DNA of 64,000 nt from NCBI RefSeq assembly GCF_026283965.1, contig NZ_JAPDPD010000001.1, forward strand, positions 496,001-560,000, written 5' to 3'. The position numbers and the translations under genes were made by a program. The notes below the pieces were generated by a model. The model had not been told where the DNA came from. It was given only the letters and a program-made list of their open reading frames with translations, and ran no database searches. Below, piece by piece: positions 29,685-39,226 of this stretch (positions are counted from its first letter, which is position 1; each line of letters starts with the position of its first letter). Source of the DNA: Dyella subtropica (GTDB lineage: Bacteria > Pseudomonadota > Gammaproteobacteria > Xanthomonadales > Rhodanobacteraceae).

Positions 29685-30536
29685 CTACGCAATAAACGCA
29701 AGCGCCTCAGCACAAGACATCTCGACCTTGAGCTGGAGCAGAGCATCCGCCCGCGTGCGCCCCAGGTTCACGGCAGCCACCGGTTTGCCTTGGCGTGCGG
29801 CTGCGTTCACGAAGCGGTAGCCCGAAAACACCATTAGCGAGGAACCCACCACCAGCACGGCATCGGCGGCGTCCATGCCGCTCATCGCCGTGGCCACGCG
29901 ATCGCGCGGCACGTTCTCGCCAAAGAACACCACATCAGGTTTCAGCAGGCCATCGCAATGAGGGCAGGGAGGTATGCGGAAGCGAGAAAAATCCTGTCCT
30001 TCCAGGTCGGCATCCCCGTCCGGTGCATCAGCCGCGTCCAGATGCGCCCAGTCCGGATTCAACGAGAGCAGCCGTTCTTGGAATTCGGCGCGCGGAAAGC
30101 GCTGCTCGCAGCTCATGCACCGCACCAGGTCAAGGCGTCCATGCAGATCGACCACGTTCCGGCTGCCGGCCGCCTGATGCAATCGATCCACGTTCTGGGT
30201 CAGTAGCAGCTCGACCTTGCCAGACTGTTCCAGCCGCGCAAGCGCTTGGTGCGTCGCGTTGGGCCTGGCACGGCCAAAGCGGCGCCAGCCGACCATGCTG
30301 CGTGCCCAGTAACGCTGGCGCGTGCTCGCTGCGCCCATGAAGGCTTGATAAGTCACCGGCTGCGCCCGCTTCCAGCCGCCGTCCGCATCGCGATAGTCCG
30401 GAATGCCCGAGTCGGTGCTGCAACCCGCGCCGGTCAACACGAACAGGCGTCGATGGGTGTGCACGAAATCCTGCAGGTAGGCATGGGCGGTATCGAAGGT
30501 AGGGATGTGCTGCATAAGCGGTTTGAGTCTGTTCAA
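29685..30536 (-). CDS. NAD-dependent protein deacylase (sirtuin)
   Basis: This 283-residue Sir2-family enzyme removes acyl groups from lysine using NAD. It shows the NAD loop LTGAGCSTDSGIPDYRD, then LTQNVDRLHQAAG and the catalytic His in VVDLHGRLD. Zinc Cys pairs occur as CMSC and CPHC, and the closing motif GSSLMVFSGYRFVNAAARQG is present. DYRD with SMVGW suggests the class II (SIRT4-like) group. The start at 30536 has a weak ribosome-binding site; ATG 30515 is an alternative. It faces the DUF155-like gene tail to tail with seven bases between them. Confidence 0.92.
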   Translation of the reverse strand: MNRLKPLMQHIPTFDTAHAYLQDFVHTHRRLFVLTGAGCSTDSGIPDYRDADGGWKRAQPVTYQAFMGAASTRQRYWARSMVGWRRFGRARPNATHQALARLEQSGKVELLLTQNVDRLHQAAGSRNVVDLHGRLDLVRCMSCEQRFPRAEFQERLLSLNPDWAHLDAADAPDGDADLEGQDFSRFRIPPCPHCDGLLKPDVVFFGENVPRDRVATAMSGMDAADAVLVVGSSLMVFSGYRFVNAAARQGKPVAAVNLGRTRADALLQLKVEMSCAEALAFIA

Positions 30537-30568
30537 GGTTCCCGAGACGATACGCCGTGCAGGCGTTG

Positions 30569-30600
30569 GTAGGAGCGTAGCCTACGTCGCCGCACTCAGG
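30569..30600. repeat. degenerate copy of the GTAGGAGCG intergenic repeat
   Basis: GTAGGAGCGTAGCCTACG opens with the same nine bases as the copies at 14133 and 42026 and contains a CGTAG/CTACG hairpin. The second hairpin is lost. Confidence 0.45.
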
Positions 30601-30623
30601 CGTTTTCGCGGTGGCTGGGACAC

Positions 30624-32255
30624 TCATTGTTCGGCAAGCATCACCCGATTGCGGCCGGCTTGCTTGGCTCGATAGAGCGCCTTGTCCGCGAGCACGTAAA
30701 TATCATTCGAAGAACTCCCGCCCCGATACTCCGCGATCCCGCAACTGAAGGTAGCGGTGAACTCGCGCTCGATGCTCGCGTACTGACGTACTTGAGAAAA
30801 GGCATCACGCAGTTCGTCCAGCAAAGCCGCCGCACCCGCTGCTTTGGTGTTAGGCAGGATAATGCCAAATTCTTCGCCACCGATACGGCCGACGATGTCC
30901 CCCCGGCGCAAGCGTCGCTTGAGCAACTCGGCAAGGCTCTTCAAGACGCGATCGCCGATCAAGTGTCCATACGTGTCGTTGACCTGCTTGAACAGATCCA
31001 GGTCGAGTTCGGCGAAGCAACAGAAACTCCCCTGCCTTGTAGACCGTGCGATCTCCGTGGCCAGGCGGTCCTTGGTCGCGGCATGGTTGAGCAGGCCTGT
31101 GAGACTGTCCCGTTCGACGTGCGCGCGCAGCACGCGATAGCGCCGCAGGCGGATAGAGACGGCAGAGATCAAATGCTCCGGTGCAATGGGCTTGGTGAGA
31201 AAGTCGTCGCCACCGAGCCGCATGGCCGTCAATTGCCTGCTGGTGTTGCTTTCCGTCGACAGGAAAACGATCGGCACCAGAACGTAGTTTTTCAATTGAC
31301 GGACCACCGCGGCGAGTTCCGCACCGGTGCACCCGGGCATGTACATGTCCATCAACACAAGATCCGGCTTGAAGTCATCCAGGTGGGCCAGGATGGCCAT
31401 GGGATCGGTAGCCACTTCCGTGCTGATCCCCGCCGATTGCAAGGTAAAGGCGTGGTGTTCGGCCAAGGGGCCGTTATCGTCCACGATCAGTACCCGGTAA
31501 GGCTCGGGGGGGTGATCCCTGACCAGTTCGTCCAGCTCGCCGACCAGGGCGCCGATGTCGATCGGCTTCATTAGGTAAGCGGCCGCTCCGGCCCTGGTCG
31601 TTGCAAGTCTTGCGGCCAGATCGTTGCGTACCGAGAGAAAGATCACCGGGGCCTGGAGTCGCTTGGCCGCCGACATCTTCACGATGGCCTCGGGGCCGGC
31701 TAGTTCACCTTGCGGAAACACGATGTCCATCAGTACGACCGCCAACGAATCATCGGCGGGGGCCTCAAGGAGTTTTTCCGGCGTTTCGAAAGTCCTGACC
31801 GTGTACCCGAAGTGGCCAAGCTGCAGTGCCACATCGAGCGCCAGCTCGGTATCGTCCTCCACCAGATAAATAAGCTTCCTCGCAGCGTCCGGCGTCACTC
31901 TCGCAGGCAGTGCTGGGGTGGGTATCCACTCAACAGGGGTGCGCGTCTCATGGCCGAGAGCCTCGACCAGCTTTGCCGCGGTGTGGTTCTCTTCGGTGTT
32001 CAGCACTCTCCCGGCACAAAGGGCGCCGTCGACGAGTGTCTCCAGCTGTCGTGCCGCGGCAGACAATCCCGGATAACCGAAGGTGGCGCCGGAGCCAGCC
32101 AGTCCGTGAGCGAGAAAGCGCAAGTTCTGCAGTTCACCGTCGACGTCGCCGTTGCGAAACGTTTGCTCTATCAAGGCGAGTTTATCGGGAAGTTGGCGCG
32201 CGTAATTTTCCCGCAGCACGCGCAACTGCTGGGCAATATCAGGCGTGGTGCTCAT
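30624..32255 (-). CDS. HPt-REC-REC-GGDEF diguanylate cyclase
   Basis: This is a 543-residue cytosolic phosphorelay output protein. An N-terminal histidine-phosphotransfer domain carries His50 in LRFLAHGLAGSGATFG. Two receivers follow (about 128-245 with LVEDD and LMDIVFPQ; about 253-370 with IVDDN and LMDMYMPG). The GGDEF domain (about 375-540) has the active motif GGEEF and an inhibitory RxxD (RRGD) just before it, so c-di-GMP synthesis with product inhibition is expected. Its ATG overlaps the stop of the lone receiver gene (ATGA). The HPt could accept phosphate from the upstream hybrid kinase. Confidence 0.93.
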   Translation of the reverse strand: MSTTPDIAQQLRVLRENYARQLPDKLALIEQTFRNGDVDGELQNLRFLAHGLAGSGATFGYPGLSAAARQLETLVDGALCAGRVLNTEENHTAAKLVEALGHETRTPVEWIPTPALPARVTPDAARKLIYLVEDDTELALDVALQLGHFGYTVRTFETPEKLLEAPADDSLAVVLMDIVFPQGELAGPEAIVKMSAAKRLQAPVIFLSVRNDLAARLATTRAGAAAYLMKPIDIGALVGELDELVRDHPPEPYRVLIVDDNGPLAEHHAFTLQSAGISTEVATDPMAILAHLDDFKPDLVLMDMYMPGCTGAELAAVVRQLKNYVLVPIVFLSTESNTSRQLTAMRLGGDDFLTKPIAPEHLISAVSIRLRRYRVLRAHVERDSLTGLLNHAATKDRLATEIARSTRQGSFCCFAELDLDLFKQVNDTYGHLIGDRVLKSLAELLKRRLRRGDIVGRIGGEEFGIILPNTKAAGAAALLDELRDAFSQVRQYASIEREFTATFSCGIAEYRGGSSSNDIYVLADKALYRAKQAGRNRVMLAEQ

Positions 32256-32656
32256 GGCCGCGCCTCGTCCAGATACGTCTTCCAGATGCCATGCAACGTG
32301 GTGGACAGAGTCATCGGATCGAAAGGTTTGGCGATGACATCCACCGCACCGAGCTGCCGATAGTGCGCCACCTCGGCGTTCTGCACTTTGGCCGTCATGA
32401 ACACCACCGGTGTTTTGCTGAGCGCTGGTAACTCACGCAGCGCGCTGAGCGTGGAGGGGCCGTCCATGCCCGGCATCATCACGTCCAGCAGGATCAGATC
32501 GGGATCGAACGAGGGCGCGGCGTCGAGCGCCTCCTGGCCGGAATTGCATACATGCAGCTCGAAGCCCCCCACCGCCTCAAGTGCAATACGGGCTACCGCC
32601 TGGATATCCGGTTCATCCTCCACATAGAGGATGCGCTGCAGGGATTTATCGGCCAC
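32252..32656 (-). CDS. single-domain response regulator receiver
   Basis: This is a 134-residue stand-alone receiver: acidic pocket ILYVEDEPD, phosphorylated Asp in LILLDVMMPGMDGPS, Thr in VVFMTAKV and Lys in VIAKPFDP. There is no output domain, so it probably shuttles phosphate between the hybrid kinase encoded before it and the HPt of the cyclase encoded after it. The GTG at 32656 has GGAG eight bases upstream and lies 13 bases after the kinase stop; a longer frame to 32740 would overlap the kinase. Confidence 0.9.
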   Translation of the reverse strand: MADKSLQRILYVEDEPDIQAVARIALEAVGGFELHVCNSGQEALDAAPSFDPDLILLDVMMPGMDGPSTLSALRELPALSKTPVVFMTAKVQNAEVAHYRQLGAVDVIAKPFDPMTLSTTLHGIWKTYLDEARP

Positions 32657-32669
32657 GTCTGTTCTCCGT

Positions 32670-35315
32670 CTATCGGGTCCCGTCATGGGTCTTGCTGGCC
32701 AGGCTCTGGATGACAGCCAGCAGCTCTGGGTTCGTGACATGAGACTTCACCAGCGTCGCGGCGACCCGGCCGGACTCCGCAATGGAAAGCTCGCTCGCGG
32801 AGAACACCAGCACCGAAGGTCGCGGCACCAATTGCTCGATGAGCGGCAGCAAGTCCCAACCGGAGCGATCCGGCAGCGTAAGATCCAGAACCACCAGATC
32901 GTATCGAGCCGTGGTCAGCAACAACGACGCCTCCTGGAAGCTGGCAGCGCTGCTGAACTCGGCCACCTCCGCGCACAGCGACGCCACAATTTGGCGCAGA
33001 TCCGGATCATCTTCGACATGAAGCACGCGGCTCTTTCCACTGGTGCTGCCAGTGATTCCTTGATGGACGGCTTTGAGCAGCCGCTCCTGGTCGATCGGCT
33101 TGGCGATCCAGTCCACCACGCCCAACCCATCGCCCTCATTGGGTCGGCGAGTGCGGCGCAAATGGCCCGACACCACCACCACGCACAAATCCTGAGTGGC
33201 GGGATCGGCACGCAGCTCGCGCAAGAACGCCCTGCCATCGAGGTCGGGCAGCTGGATATCGAGAGTCAACACGGCGAAATTCTGTTCCGCGAGCAGCCGT
33301 CGGGCGGTCGTCCCGTCATGAGCGGCCACGGCGTCGTAGCCGGCCTGATCGAGCATCATGCAGAGCAGGTTGGCGACATCATGGTCGTCCTCGCAGACCA
33401 GGACTTTGGGGCGCAGTGAGGCGACCTTCGGGATCGGGGCGAGCGGGGCGGGGGCGACTTCGGTCCATTCCGGCAGATCGACATGGAAGGTGGTGCCTTC
33501 TCCCACCTGCGTCGTAAATCCGATGGCGCCGCCCATGGCCTCCGTGATGGCCCTGGAAATGGACAGCCCAAGGCCTGTACCGCCCTTCGTGCGTGTGTCG
33601 GACGAGTCGGCCTGGGAAAACTTTTCAAACACCTTGTGATGGAACGATTCGGGGATGCCCGGCCCACGATCAGTCACCGTGACGCGGATCGATCCGCTTT
33701 CACGCACTATCTGCATATCCACACTGGCGCCGTGCGGCGAGAACTTGGCGGCGTTGCCCATCAGATTGGTCAGCACCTGCATCAAGCGGTCGGCATCGAC
33801 CCGAACCCGTGCGTCTGGCAGCGGTGCCGTCAGCGCAAAAGACACACCGAACTTCTCCGCATAGGCACGATTGGCCACCATGGCCTGCTCGACCAGCGGT
33901 TGCAGCTCGTGCGGCTTCAGGTCGAACTGCATATGGCCGGACGCTATCTTTTCGATGTCGAGGATGTCGTTGATCAGCCGCACCAGCCGTTCGCTGTTCT
34001 TGCTGGCGAGATCCACCAACGTCTTGGTCTGACCGGAAAGGGCGCCGCCCACGCCGCCCGAAAGCAGGCCCAGCGATCCCATGATGGAGGTCAACGGCGT
34101 GCGCAGTTCGTGACTCACGGTAGAGATGAACTCGTTCTTCATGCGCTCTACCTGCTTGCGCTCGCTGATGTCCTCCAGCGTGCCCACGTAGCCGAGCAAC
34201 TGATCGCCATTGCGCATGGCGGCGGTTTTGCAACTCACCCACGTGGTTGAGCCGTCGTTGCGCAGGAAATGGCAATCCGCCGTAAACGTAGCGTTTTGCG
34301 CGACCGTCTCTCGCCACTGCGACATGACGCGGTCCTGGTCGTCCGGATGGATGCCCGAATTCCACGGCTTGCCGCGCATCACGTCATCGGAGTAGCCGGT
34401 AATCTGCTGGTACATCTGGTTGACATGCAGGCAGTGTCCCTGTGCGTCCGTAACGAACGTGCCCAGCGGAGAAGCCTCATCCATTGCTGAGAAGCGTGCA
34501 GTGCTCTCCATCAGGCTTGCCTCGACCTGCCTGCGTTCCTCGATCTCCTCAGCAAGCCCGCGGGCATATCGGCGCTGCTTGCCCAGCACCAGGCCAACCC
34601 CTGCAAGCCCCGTCAGGGCGACGAAAGCCAGCAAGCCGAACGCTTGCAGCAGCGACTGTCGCGACGCCGCGGCTAGCGGGGTCACCGGGCGGATCACTTC
34701 CAGCACGCCGCGCACATCGCCCACCTTCCAGTCTTTCTTGGGGCTGGCCGGATGAGAGTTATGGCAAGCGATGCACTGCGGCAGCATGCGGTCGGCTACC
34801 GCGTAGCGAAACACCTGTTGGCCCTGGTAGACATCGAAGCGCCCGATCGGCCGGCCGGGATCGCGCAACAGCGAACTGAGCGCGTCGCGTTCGAAAGCAT
34901 CGTGAGGTCCGCCATCCTTGCGCCAGGGGAAGGGGTAGTTGCTATAGAGCCGCACCTTCAAGCCCGAAGCGTGCTGGCTCAGGCGCTGGCCCAACTCGAT
35001 CGTCAGCGTGGCCGGAAGCGGGATGGCGGCGTCTTTTTGCTGATAGTCGTGAGTTACTTCGATACCGTGCCCACGCACCCGCTCCACCACATCGGAGGTA
35101 TACAGAGCACGCAATTCCGACATCGTTTCGGACTGTAGCCGCGCGCCTTGCTCGGCCAGGGTGGCAACCAGCTTCTCCTGCAGGTGGCTCAAGTACCAGA
35201 ACGTCACCCCGGTGACCGCGACCACAAGCGTCGTCAATACCAGCACGATGTGTTCGAAGACGAACCGGACGACGACATTCTTCCCAGCGGTCTGAGAGCG
35301 TGCTTGTGCGTCCAA
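32670..35315 (-). CDS. hybrid sensor histidine kinase with c-type haem sensor, PAS and two receivers
   Basis: The 881-residue inner-membrane kinase has transmembrane segments near residues 16-42 and 221-246. Between them lies a periplasmic domain of the Tll0287/DUF3365 type with a haem-c motif CIACH at 181-185, suggesting redox or gas sensing. A PAS domain (about 270-385) follows, then the phosphoacceptor His402 in STVSHELRTPL, a GHKL ATPase (DRGPGIPE, GGTGLGLSI) and receivers at about 640-755 and 763-878. No ATG opens the frame; a TTG at 35315 with AAGGGGG six bases upstream is the likely start. It heads a three-gene phosphorelay operon. Confidence 0.92.
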   Translation of the reverse strand: MDAQARSQTAGKNVVVRFVFEHIVLVLTTLVVAVTGVTFWYLSHLQEKLVATLAEQGARLQSETMSELRALYTSDVVERVRGHGIEVTHDYQQKDAAIPLPATLTIELGQRLSQHASGLKVRLYSNYPFPWRKDGGPHDAFERDALSSLLRDPGRPIGRFDVYQGQQVFRYAVADRMLPQCIACHNSHPASPKKDWKVGDVRGVLEVIRPVTPLAAASRQSLLQAFGLLAFVALTGLAGVGLVLGKQRRYARGLAEEIEERRQVEASLMESTARFSAMDEASPLGTFVTDAQGHCLHVNQMYQQITGYSDDVMRGKPWNSGIHPDDQDRVMSQWRETVAQNATFTADCHFLRNDGSTTWVSCKTAAMRNGDQLLGYVGTLEDISERKQVERMKNEFISTVSHELRTPLTSIMGSLGLLSGGVGGALSGQTKTLVDLASKNSERLVRLINDILDIEKIASGHMQFDLKPHELQPLVEQAMVANRAYAEKFGVSFALTAPLPDARVRVDADRLMQVLTNLMGNAAKFSPHGASVDMQIVRESGSIRVTVTDRGPGIPESFHHKVFEKFSQADSSDTRTKGGTGLGLSISRAITEAMGGAIGFTTQVGEGTTFHVDLPEWTEVAPAPLAPIPKVASLRPKVLVCEDDHDVANLLCMMLDQAGYDAVAAHDGTTARRLLAEQNFAVLTLDIQLPDLDGRAFLRELRADPATQDLCVVVVSGHLRRTRRPNEGDGLGVVDWIAKPIDQERLLKAVHQGITGSTSGKSRVLHVEDDPDLRQIVASLCAEVAEFSSAASFQEASLLLTTARYDLVVLDLTLPDRSGWDLLPLIEQLVPRPSVLVFSASELSIAESGRVAATLVKSHVTNPELLAVIQSLASKTHDGTR

Positions 35316-36028
35316 TTCAGCCCCCTTGTTGCAGGAATTGGCAATCGACTCAGTTCGCTTGGCCGGCCGACGTCTTCAATGACGACATGCTCATCCGACG
35401 GTTCCGAGAGCAGCACATGCCTAGCGAGCAATCTCCCCTTTAGGACAGATCGCTTCATGCGAGGGTTTCCCGCCAAGAGAACGCGGTAAGGCGCCTTAGG
35501 TAAGGTCTGAATAACGTTCGATCGTCTTCCGGCGAACGCCGGAATCAAGTACCTATGACGCGTCATCCAGTCACTGGATGACCAGCTTCGAGGTTGCCGG
35601 GACGACGAGCTATTCAGGCCATCCTTGGTTCCTTGCATTCTTTGCATAGCCCAGGTCGAGGCTTTGTGAAGGTAGCTTGCACAAAGCTTTCGATGGCTGT
35701 GCGAAAGAGAGATGGCAACGAACATCCAACGCCGCACCTTAGCGGCGAATCTCAGCTGTGCGAGTTGTTTGCTCCCTCCTCTGCTTGCGACGCAAGCGAG
35801 TCCCGTGGGATAGGGGAGGGTCGGGGAGGGGTGAGTACTTGAGAAAGCGCCGCGGGAGAGGTTTTCGCGAGGGCTCCCCCTCCCAGCCTCCCCCAGCCGG
35901 CAAGGGGAGGAGAAAGCCGCGCCAGCTGAGACGCGACGCGAATCAGAACGCAGCATGACCGATGACCCATAGCCACCACTGCGAGGCAATGGCAACGTGT
36001 GCGCCCGCTGGTTGCAGGATCCTGTTCA
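35316..36028. other. 713-base divergent intergenic region with repeats, no gene
   Basis: This region separates the divergent kinase and M23-like genes. It holds a REP-like unit (35523-35607) and a C-rich/G-rich palindromic tract near 35810-35930 (GGGGAGGGT..., later CTCCCCCTCCC and GGGGAGG). A long open frame on the minus strand (35234-35995) runs through these repeats and has no protein-like features; I regard it as non-coding. Promoters for both flanking genes should lie here, but none is clear. Confidence 0.6.
35523..35607. repeat. REP-like palindromic element
   Basis: The element begins CGTCTTCCGGCGAACGCCGG and ends GTTGCCGGGACGACG, with an inner CATCCAGTCACTGGATG palindrome. It is a diverged version of the pair at 3902-3981. 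Confidence 0.6.
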
Positions 36029-37165
36029 ATGAAACGGTTTTGCGCGTGGGTCATGCTTGCGGCTTCAGGTCTTGCTCTGGCCGATGGCCGGCCACCACTC
36101 TTCGATGCGTTCGACATACAAGTGCCATGGTCGCCGGCACCGGTGACGATCGCGGGGAAGACGCAGCTTGTCTATGAAGTTCATCTGTCGAGCTTTGCGG
36201 AAGACTCGTTGGTGCTTGAGCGCGTCGACGTCGTCGACAAGGACCATGGCAAGACCGTTGCCAGTCTTGAGGGAGAGGCGCTTCGGCAGGCACTGAGGCG
36301 TCCGGACCATCCGGCGAAGGAAAGCGATCTGGCGCAGATCCCTGCAGGCGTACGCGCACTGGTTTATCTGTCCGTGCCGGGCGATGGTCTTGCAGGGCAT
36401 CGCATCGAAGAGCTGATTACCTACCGCATGCCGAGCGGTAACGAAGCCACCGTGCATGGCGGTGCGTTCACTGTCGGCGAGGTAGCGCCTGTGAGGCTTG
36501 GGCCTCCCTTGCGCGGCGGTCCGTGGACGCCGATTTACAGCGCTGACTGGCAACGCGGGCACCGTCGCGTGCTGTATGCCGTCAACGGCAAGGTCCATGT
36601 TCCCGGACGATTCGCCGTCGACTGGATCAAGGTCGACGATTCGGGAAAACACGCCCGCGGCGATGGAGCGAGGCCAGCCGACTGGTTCGGTTACGGTGAA
36701 GACGTGCTCGCGGTCGCCGACGCCACCGTGGTCGATGCGAAAGACGGCATGGCCGAACCGGAGCGCGTTTCCAGTAGCAACAAAGTGCCCATGGAAAACG
36801 CGAGCGGCAACTTCATCGCGCTGGATCTCGGCCAGGGTCGCTACGTGTTCTACGAGCACCTGAAACCCGCCAGCATCAAGGTTCACTTGGGCGACAAGGT
36901 CAAGCGCGGACAAGTCATAGGGTTGCTCGGCTATACCGGCAGCACCACGGGTCCGCACCTGCATTTGCATGTCAGCGACGGCAAGACGCCTCTCGACGCG
37001 GAAGGGTTGCCCTATGCCTTCGATGCGTTCGATCTGCTTGGCGCTTACGCTTCGCCGCAAGCATTTGGCGATGGACAGCCGTGGGTGCCCATTCGCGAAA
37101 AAATCGAGAGACGAACGGCCGAATTGCCCGCGCCATTCTCGGTGGTCAACTTTACCGCTGAGTGA
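36029..37165 (+). CDS. exported M23-like peptidase with altered first zinc site
   Basis: This 378-residue secreted protein has a signal peptide MKRFCAWVMLAASGLALA. The C-terminal third is an M23/LytM fold: VKRGQVIGLLGYTGSTTGPHLHLHV supplies the HxH pair. The expected first ligand motif HxxxD reads RFAVD here, so Arg stands in the His position; activity is therefore uncertain. M23 enzymes cleave peptidoglycan peptides or serve as activators (EnvC-like). The ATG at 36029 has AGGA upstream. The alginate lyase gene follows after 140 bases; no functional link is evident. Confidence 0.8.
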   Translation: MKRFCAWVMLAASGLALADGRPPLFDAFDIQVPWSPAPVTIAGKTQLVYEVHLSSFAEDSLVLERVDVVDKDHGKTVASLEGEALRQALRRPDHPAKESDLAQIPAGVRALVYLSVPGDGLAGHRIEELITYRMPSGNEATVHGGAFTVGEVAPVRLGPPLRGGPWTPIYSADWQRGHRRVLYAVNGKVHVPGRFAVDWIKVDDSGKHARGDGARPADWFGYGEDVLAVADATVVDAKDGMAEPERVSSSNKVPMENASGNFIALDLGQGRYVFYEHLKPASIKVHLGDKVKRGQVIGLLGYTGSTTGPHLHLHVSDGKTPLDAEGLPYAFDAFDLLGAYASPQAFGDGQPWVPIREKIERRTAELPAPFSVVNFTAE

Positions 37166-37305
37166 GCGTTGTCAGCTCGACGGCCGTGCCAAGACACAGC
37201 TGTTGACGAGGGACTTCGAACTCGAAGCCGGAAAACATGCCGATGGCAATGCGCCGGCGATCGAGAAATTCAGCGGTATGACAATCAGGTCTAAAGGAAT
37301 GGCTA

Positions 37306-38265
37306 ATGGGTAGTCGAACGTTGTTGAAGATGGGTGCTTTCCTGCTGGCCGCTGGCATAAGCCTGGGCGCTAGTCAGAATGCCAGTGCGTGCAATGTGCC
37401 GGCGCCATTGGGCACGATCGATCCCCCGGGGTTCTATGATGACCCTGCGGGTTATGCGCAAGCGGTCAAGCCGATGCGCGCTTTCATCTCGCAGTTGAAT
37501 CAAGCGGCAGATGCAGGCCAGTGGTCTTGCACGCTCGACCTGCTGCAAGGCTGGGCCGGCGGCAACGCGCTGATGGGGCCCATCACCGGATACCAGGGCT
37601 ACTACGAGCGCTCCTGGGCAGGGACGGATTTTGCATTGGTGCTTCTGCGCATGCCGCAGGGTGTTCGCAATGCGAATGCGAGCCGGGTTGCCGCCATTAC
37701 GCCGTGGCTGGAAAACATCGCCGTCGCCACGCGCGATGCGGACGCGATCAATCACCTGCACAACAATCTCGTGTACTGGGCTGGCCTGAATCTGACGGCC
37801 ATCGGCACCATTGCCCAGAAGCCATACCTGATCGACGCCGGGCTTGCACGCGCACGCGAAGGCATCAACGACATCCAGCCGAACGGTTCGTTGACGCGTG
37901 AGGTGGCACGTGGCGATCGTGCGCTCCACTACCATACGTTCGCGCTGATCCCGCTGGTCTTCACCGCCGAACTTGTGAAGGGGCAAGGCATCGACCTTTA
38001 TCAGGAGAACGGTAACGCCATTGCCCGCCTGGCCAATCTGGTAACCAATGCCGTTATCGATCCTTCCAGCTTCGCCAAGATCACCCCGATCCCGCAGCAG
38101 CTATTTCCCTGGACGTTCCAGGACGAGCTTTCGTGGATGGAGCCCTACTATGCGCGCACCAAGGACCCGCGACTGCCGGCGCTTATCGCACCGCGCAGGC
38201 CCTTCAGCGAGTGGCGTCTTGGCGGTAACGTGACGGCGACCTGGGGTGTTCCGCTGTCGCCGTGA
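37306..38265 (+). CDS. secreted alginate lyase, PL5 (AlgL) type
   Basis: This 319-residue exported protein has a signal peptide ending near NASA and a Cys-containing mature start. The alginate-lyase signature is visible as NNLVYWAGLNLTAIGT and LTREVARGDRALHYHTFALIPLV, corresponding to the conserved Asn/His and Arg/Tyr catalytic region of AlgL. It would cleave polymannuronate by beta-elimination. No alginate biosynthesis genes lie nearby, so scavenging or biofilm release is more likely than export quality control (inference). AGGA stands eight bases before the ATG. Confidence 0.85.
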   Translation: MGSRTLLKMGAFLLAAGISLGASQNASACNVPAPLGTIDPPGFYDDPAGYAQAVKPMRAFISQLNQAADAGQWSCTLDLLQGWAGGNALMGPITGYQGYYERSWAGTDFALVLLRMPQGVRNANASRVAAITPWLENIAVATRDADAINHLHNNLVYWAGLNLTAIGTIAQKPYLIDAGLARAREGINDIQPNGSLTREVARGDRALHYHTFALIPLVFTAELVKGQGIDLYQENGNAIARLANLVTNAVIDPSSFAKITPIPQQLFPWTFQDELSWMEPYYARTKDPRLPALIAPRRPFSEWRLGGNVTATWGVPLSP

Positions 38266-38283
38266 GTTTCAGGTTAAGAGGTG

Positions 38284-38311
38284 AGCTGGGGTGCGTTCGC
38301 GAACCCCAGCT
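38284..38311 (+). terminator. hairpin after the alginate lyase gene
   Basis: AGCTGGGGT (38284-38292) pairs perfectly with ACCCCAGCT (38303-38311) 18 bases after the stop. No T tract follows, so termination is plausible but not certain. Confidence 0.5.
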
Positions 38312-38384
38312 TACCGAAGCTCGGGTACATGGTTCGTCGCATAATGGCTTGTCATTGCCGTAACGCCTCGGAGGCGTAAGCGCC

Positions 38385-39059
38385 ATGATCAAGCACATCA
38401 TCCAGAACATCACGTTCAACGCCATCTTCATCTTGTTGCTGTTTGTTCCAGCGGGCACGCTGGCTTGGCCGCAAGGGTGGATCTTCCTGATCCTTTTCGA
38501 TGGATGCAGCATCGCGACCGGCATCTGGCTTTCGAAGGTCGATCCGGCGCTGCTCGCCGCACGAATGAAATCGCCTTTCAGCCCCGAGCAGCGGCCACAT
38601 GATCGTCGGATCATGGCCGCACTGATGGTGGTCTTCTGTGCCTGGCCGGCCTTCATGGGGCTGGACGCGCGCGGCTTGGGCTGGTCGCATACGCCGCTAT
38701 GGGCGCAGGCCATCGGTGCGGTGCTGATCCTGATCGGCTTCTGGGCATGGAGCCGTGTCCTTCGCGCCAACAGTTTCGCGGCCGTCACGATCCAGTTGCA
38801 GCCAGAGCGCGGCCAGACCGTGATCTCCACCGGCCCTTATGCCTACGTACGCCACCCGATGTATGCGTTCACCTTGTTTCTGCTGGTAGGGGCGCCGCTG
38901 CTGCTCGGGTCGCTATGGGGCCTCATGGGCATCGTGGTCACCATGCCGCTGATGGCCCTGCGGGCGCTGGGCGAAGAAGCCATGCTGATGGACGGGTTGC
39001 CGGGCTATCGCGCATACGCTGAAAAAGTGCGTTATCGCTTCGTGCCCGGTATCTGGTAG
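38385..39059 (+). CDS. integral membrane methyltransferase of the isoprenylcysteine methyltransferase/PEMT-like family
   Basis: This 224-residue polytopic protein has about five hydrophobic segments (for example NAIFILLLFVPAGTLAWPQG, LWAQAIGAVLILIGFWAW). The family signature lies near the C terminus: TGPYAYVRHPMYAFTLFLLVG, followed by GEEAMLMDGLPGYRAYAEKV, the SAM-binding and catalytic core of ICMT/PEMT-like enzymes. The substrate in bacteria is usually unknown. It is separated from its neighbours by hairpin-bearing gaps and looks monocistronic. Confidence 0.85.
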   Translation: MIKHIIQNITFNAIFILLLFVPAGTLAWPQGWIFLILFDGCSIATGIWLSKVDPALLAARMKSPFSPEQRPHDRRIMAALMVVFCAWPAFMGLDARGLGWSHTPLWAQAIGAVLILIGFWAWSRVLRANSFAAVTIQLQPERGQTVISTGPYAYVRHPMYAFTLFLLVGAPLLLGSLWGLMGIVVTMPLMALRALGEEAMLMDGLPGYRAYAEKVRYRFVPGIW

Positions 39060-39226
39060 CCGAACCCGCATCGTTCCCCGAATGCATTGCTGGCCTTGGT
39101 CACGGCGATGACGACGGCGTTCGTCTTGTCAGTATCTGCGCAATGAATACGTATGCATTCACTGGTTGCTGCAGCGCGATGCTACCTACGATGCGATGCA
39201 CTTCCAACCGAATGAGGCAGGCCCGA

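Noticed and set aside
35234-35995. 253-codon minus-strand open frame between the kinase and M23-like genes
   Set aside because: It spans REP-like units and a C-rich palindrome and overlaps the kinase start; no conserved motif.
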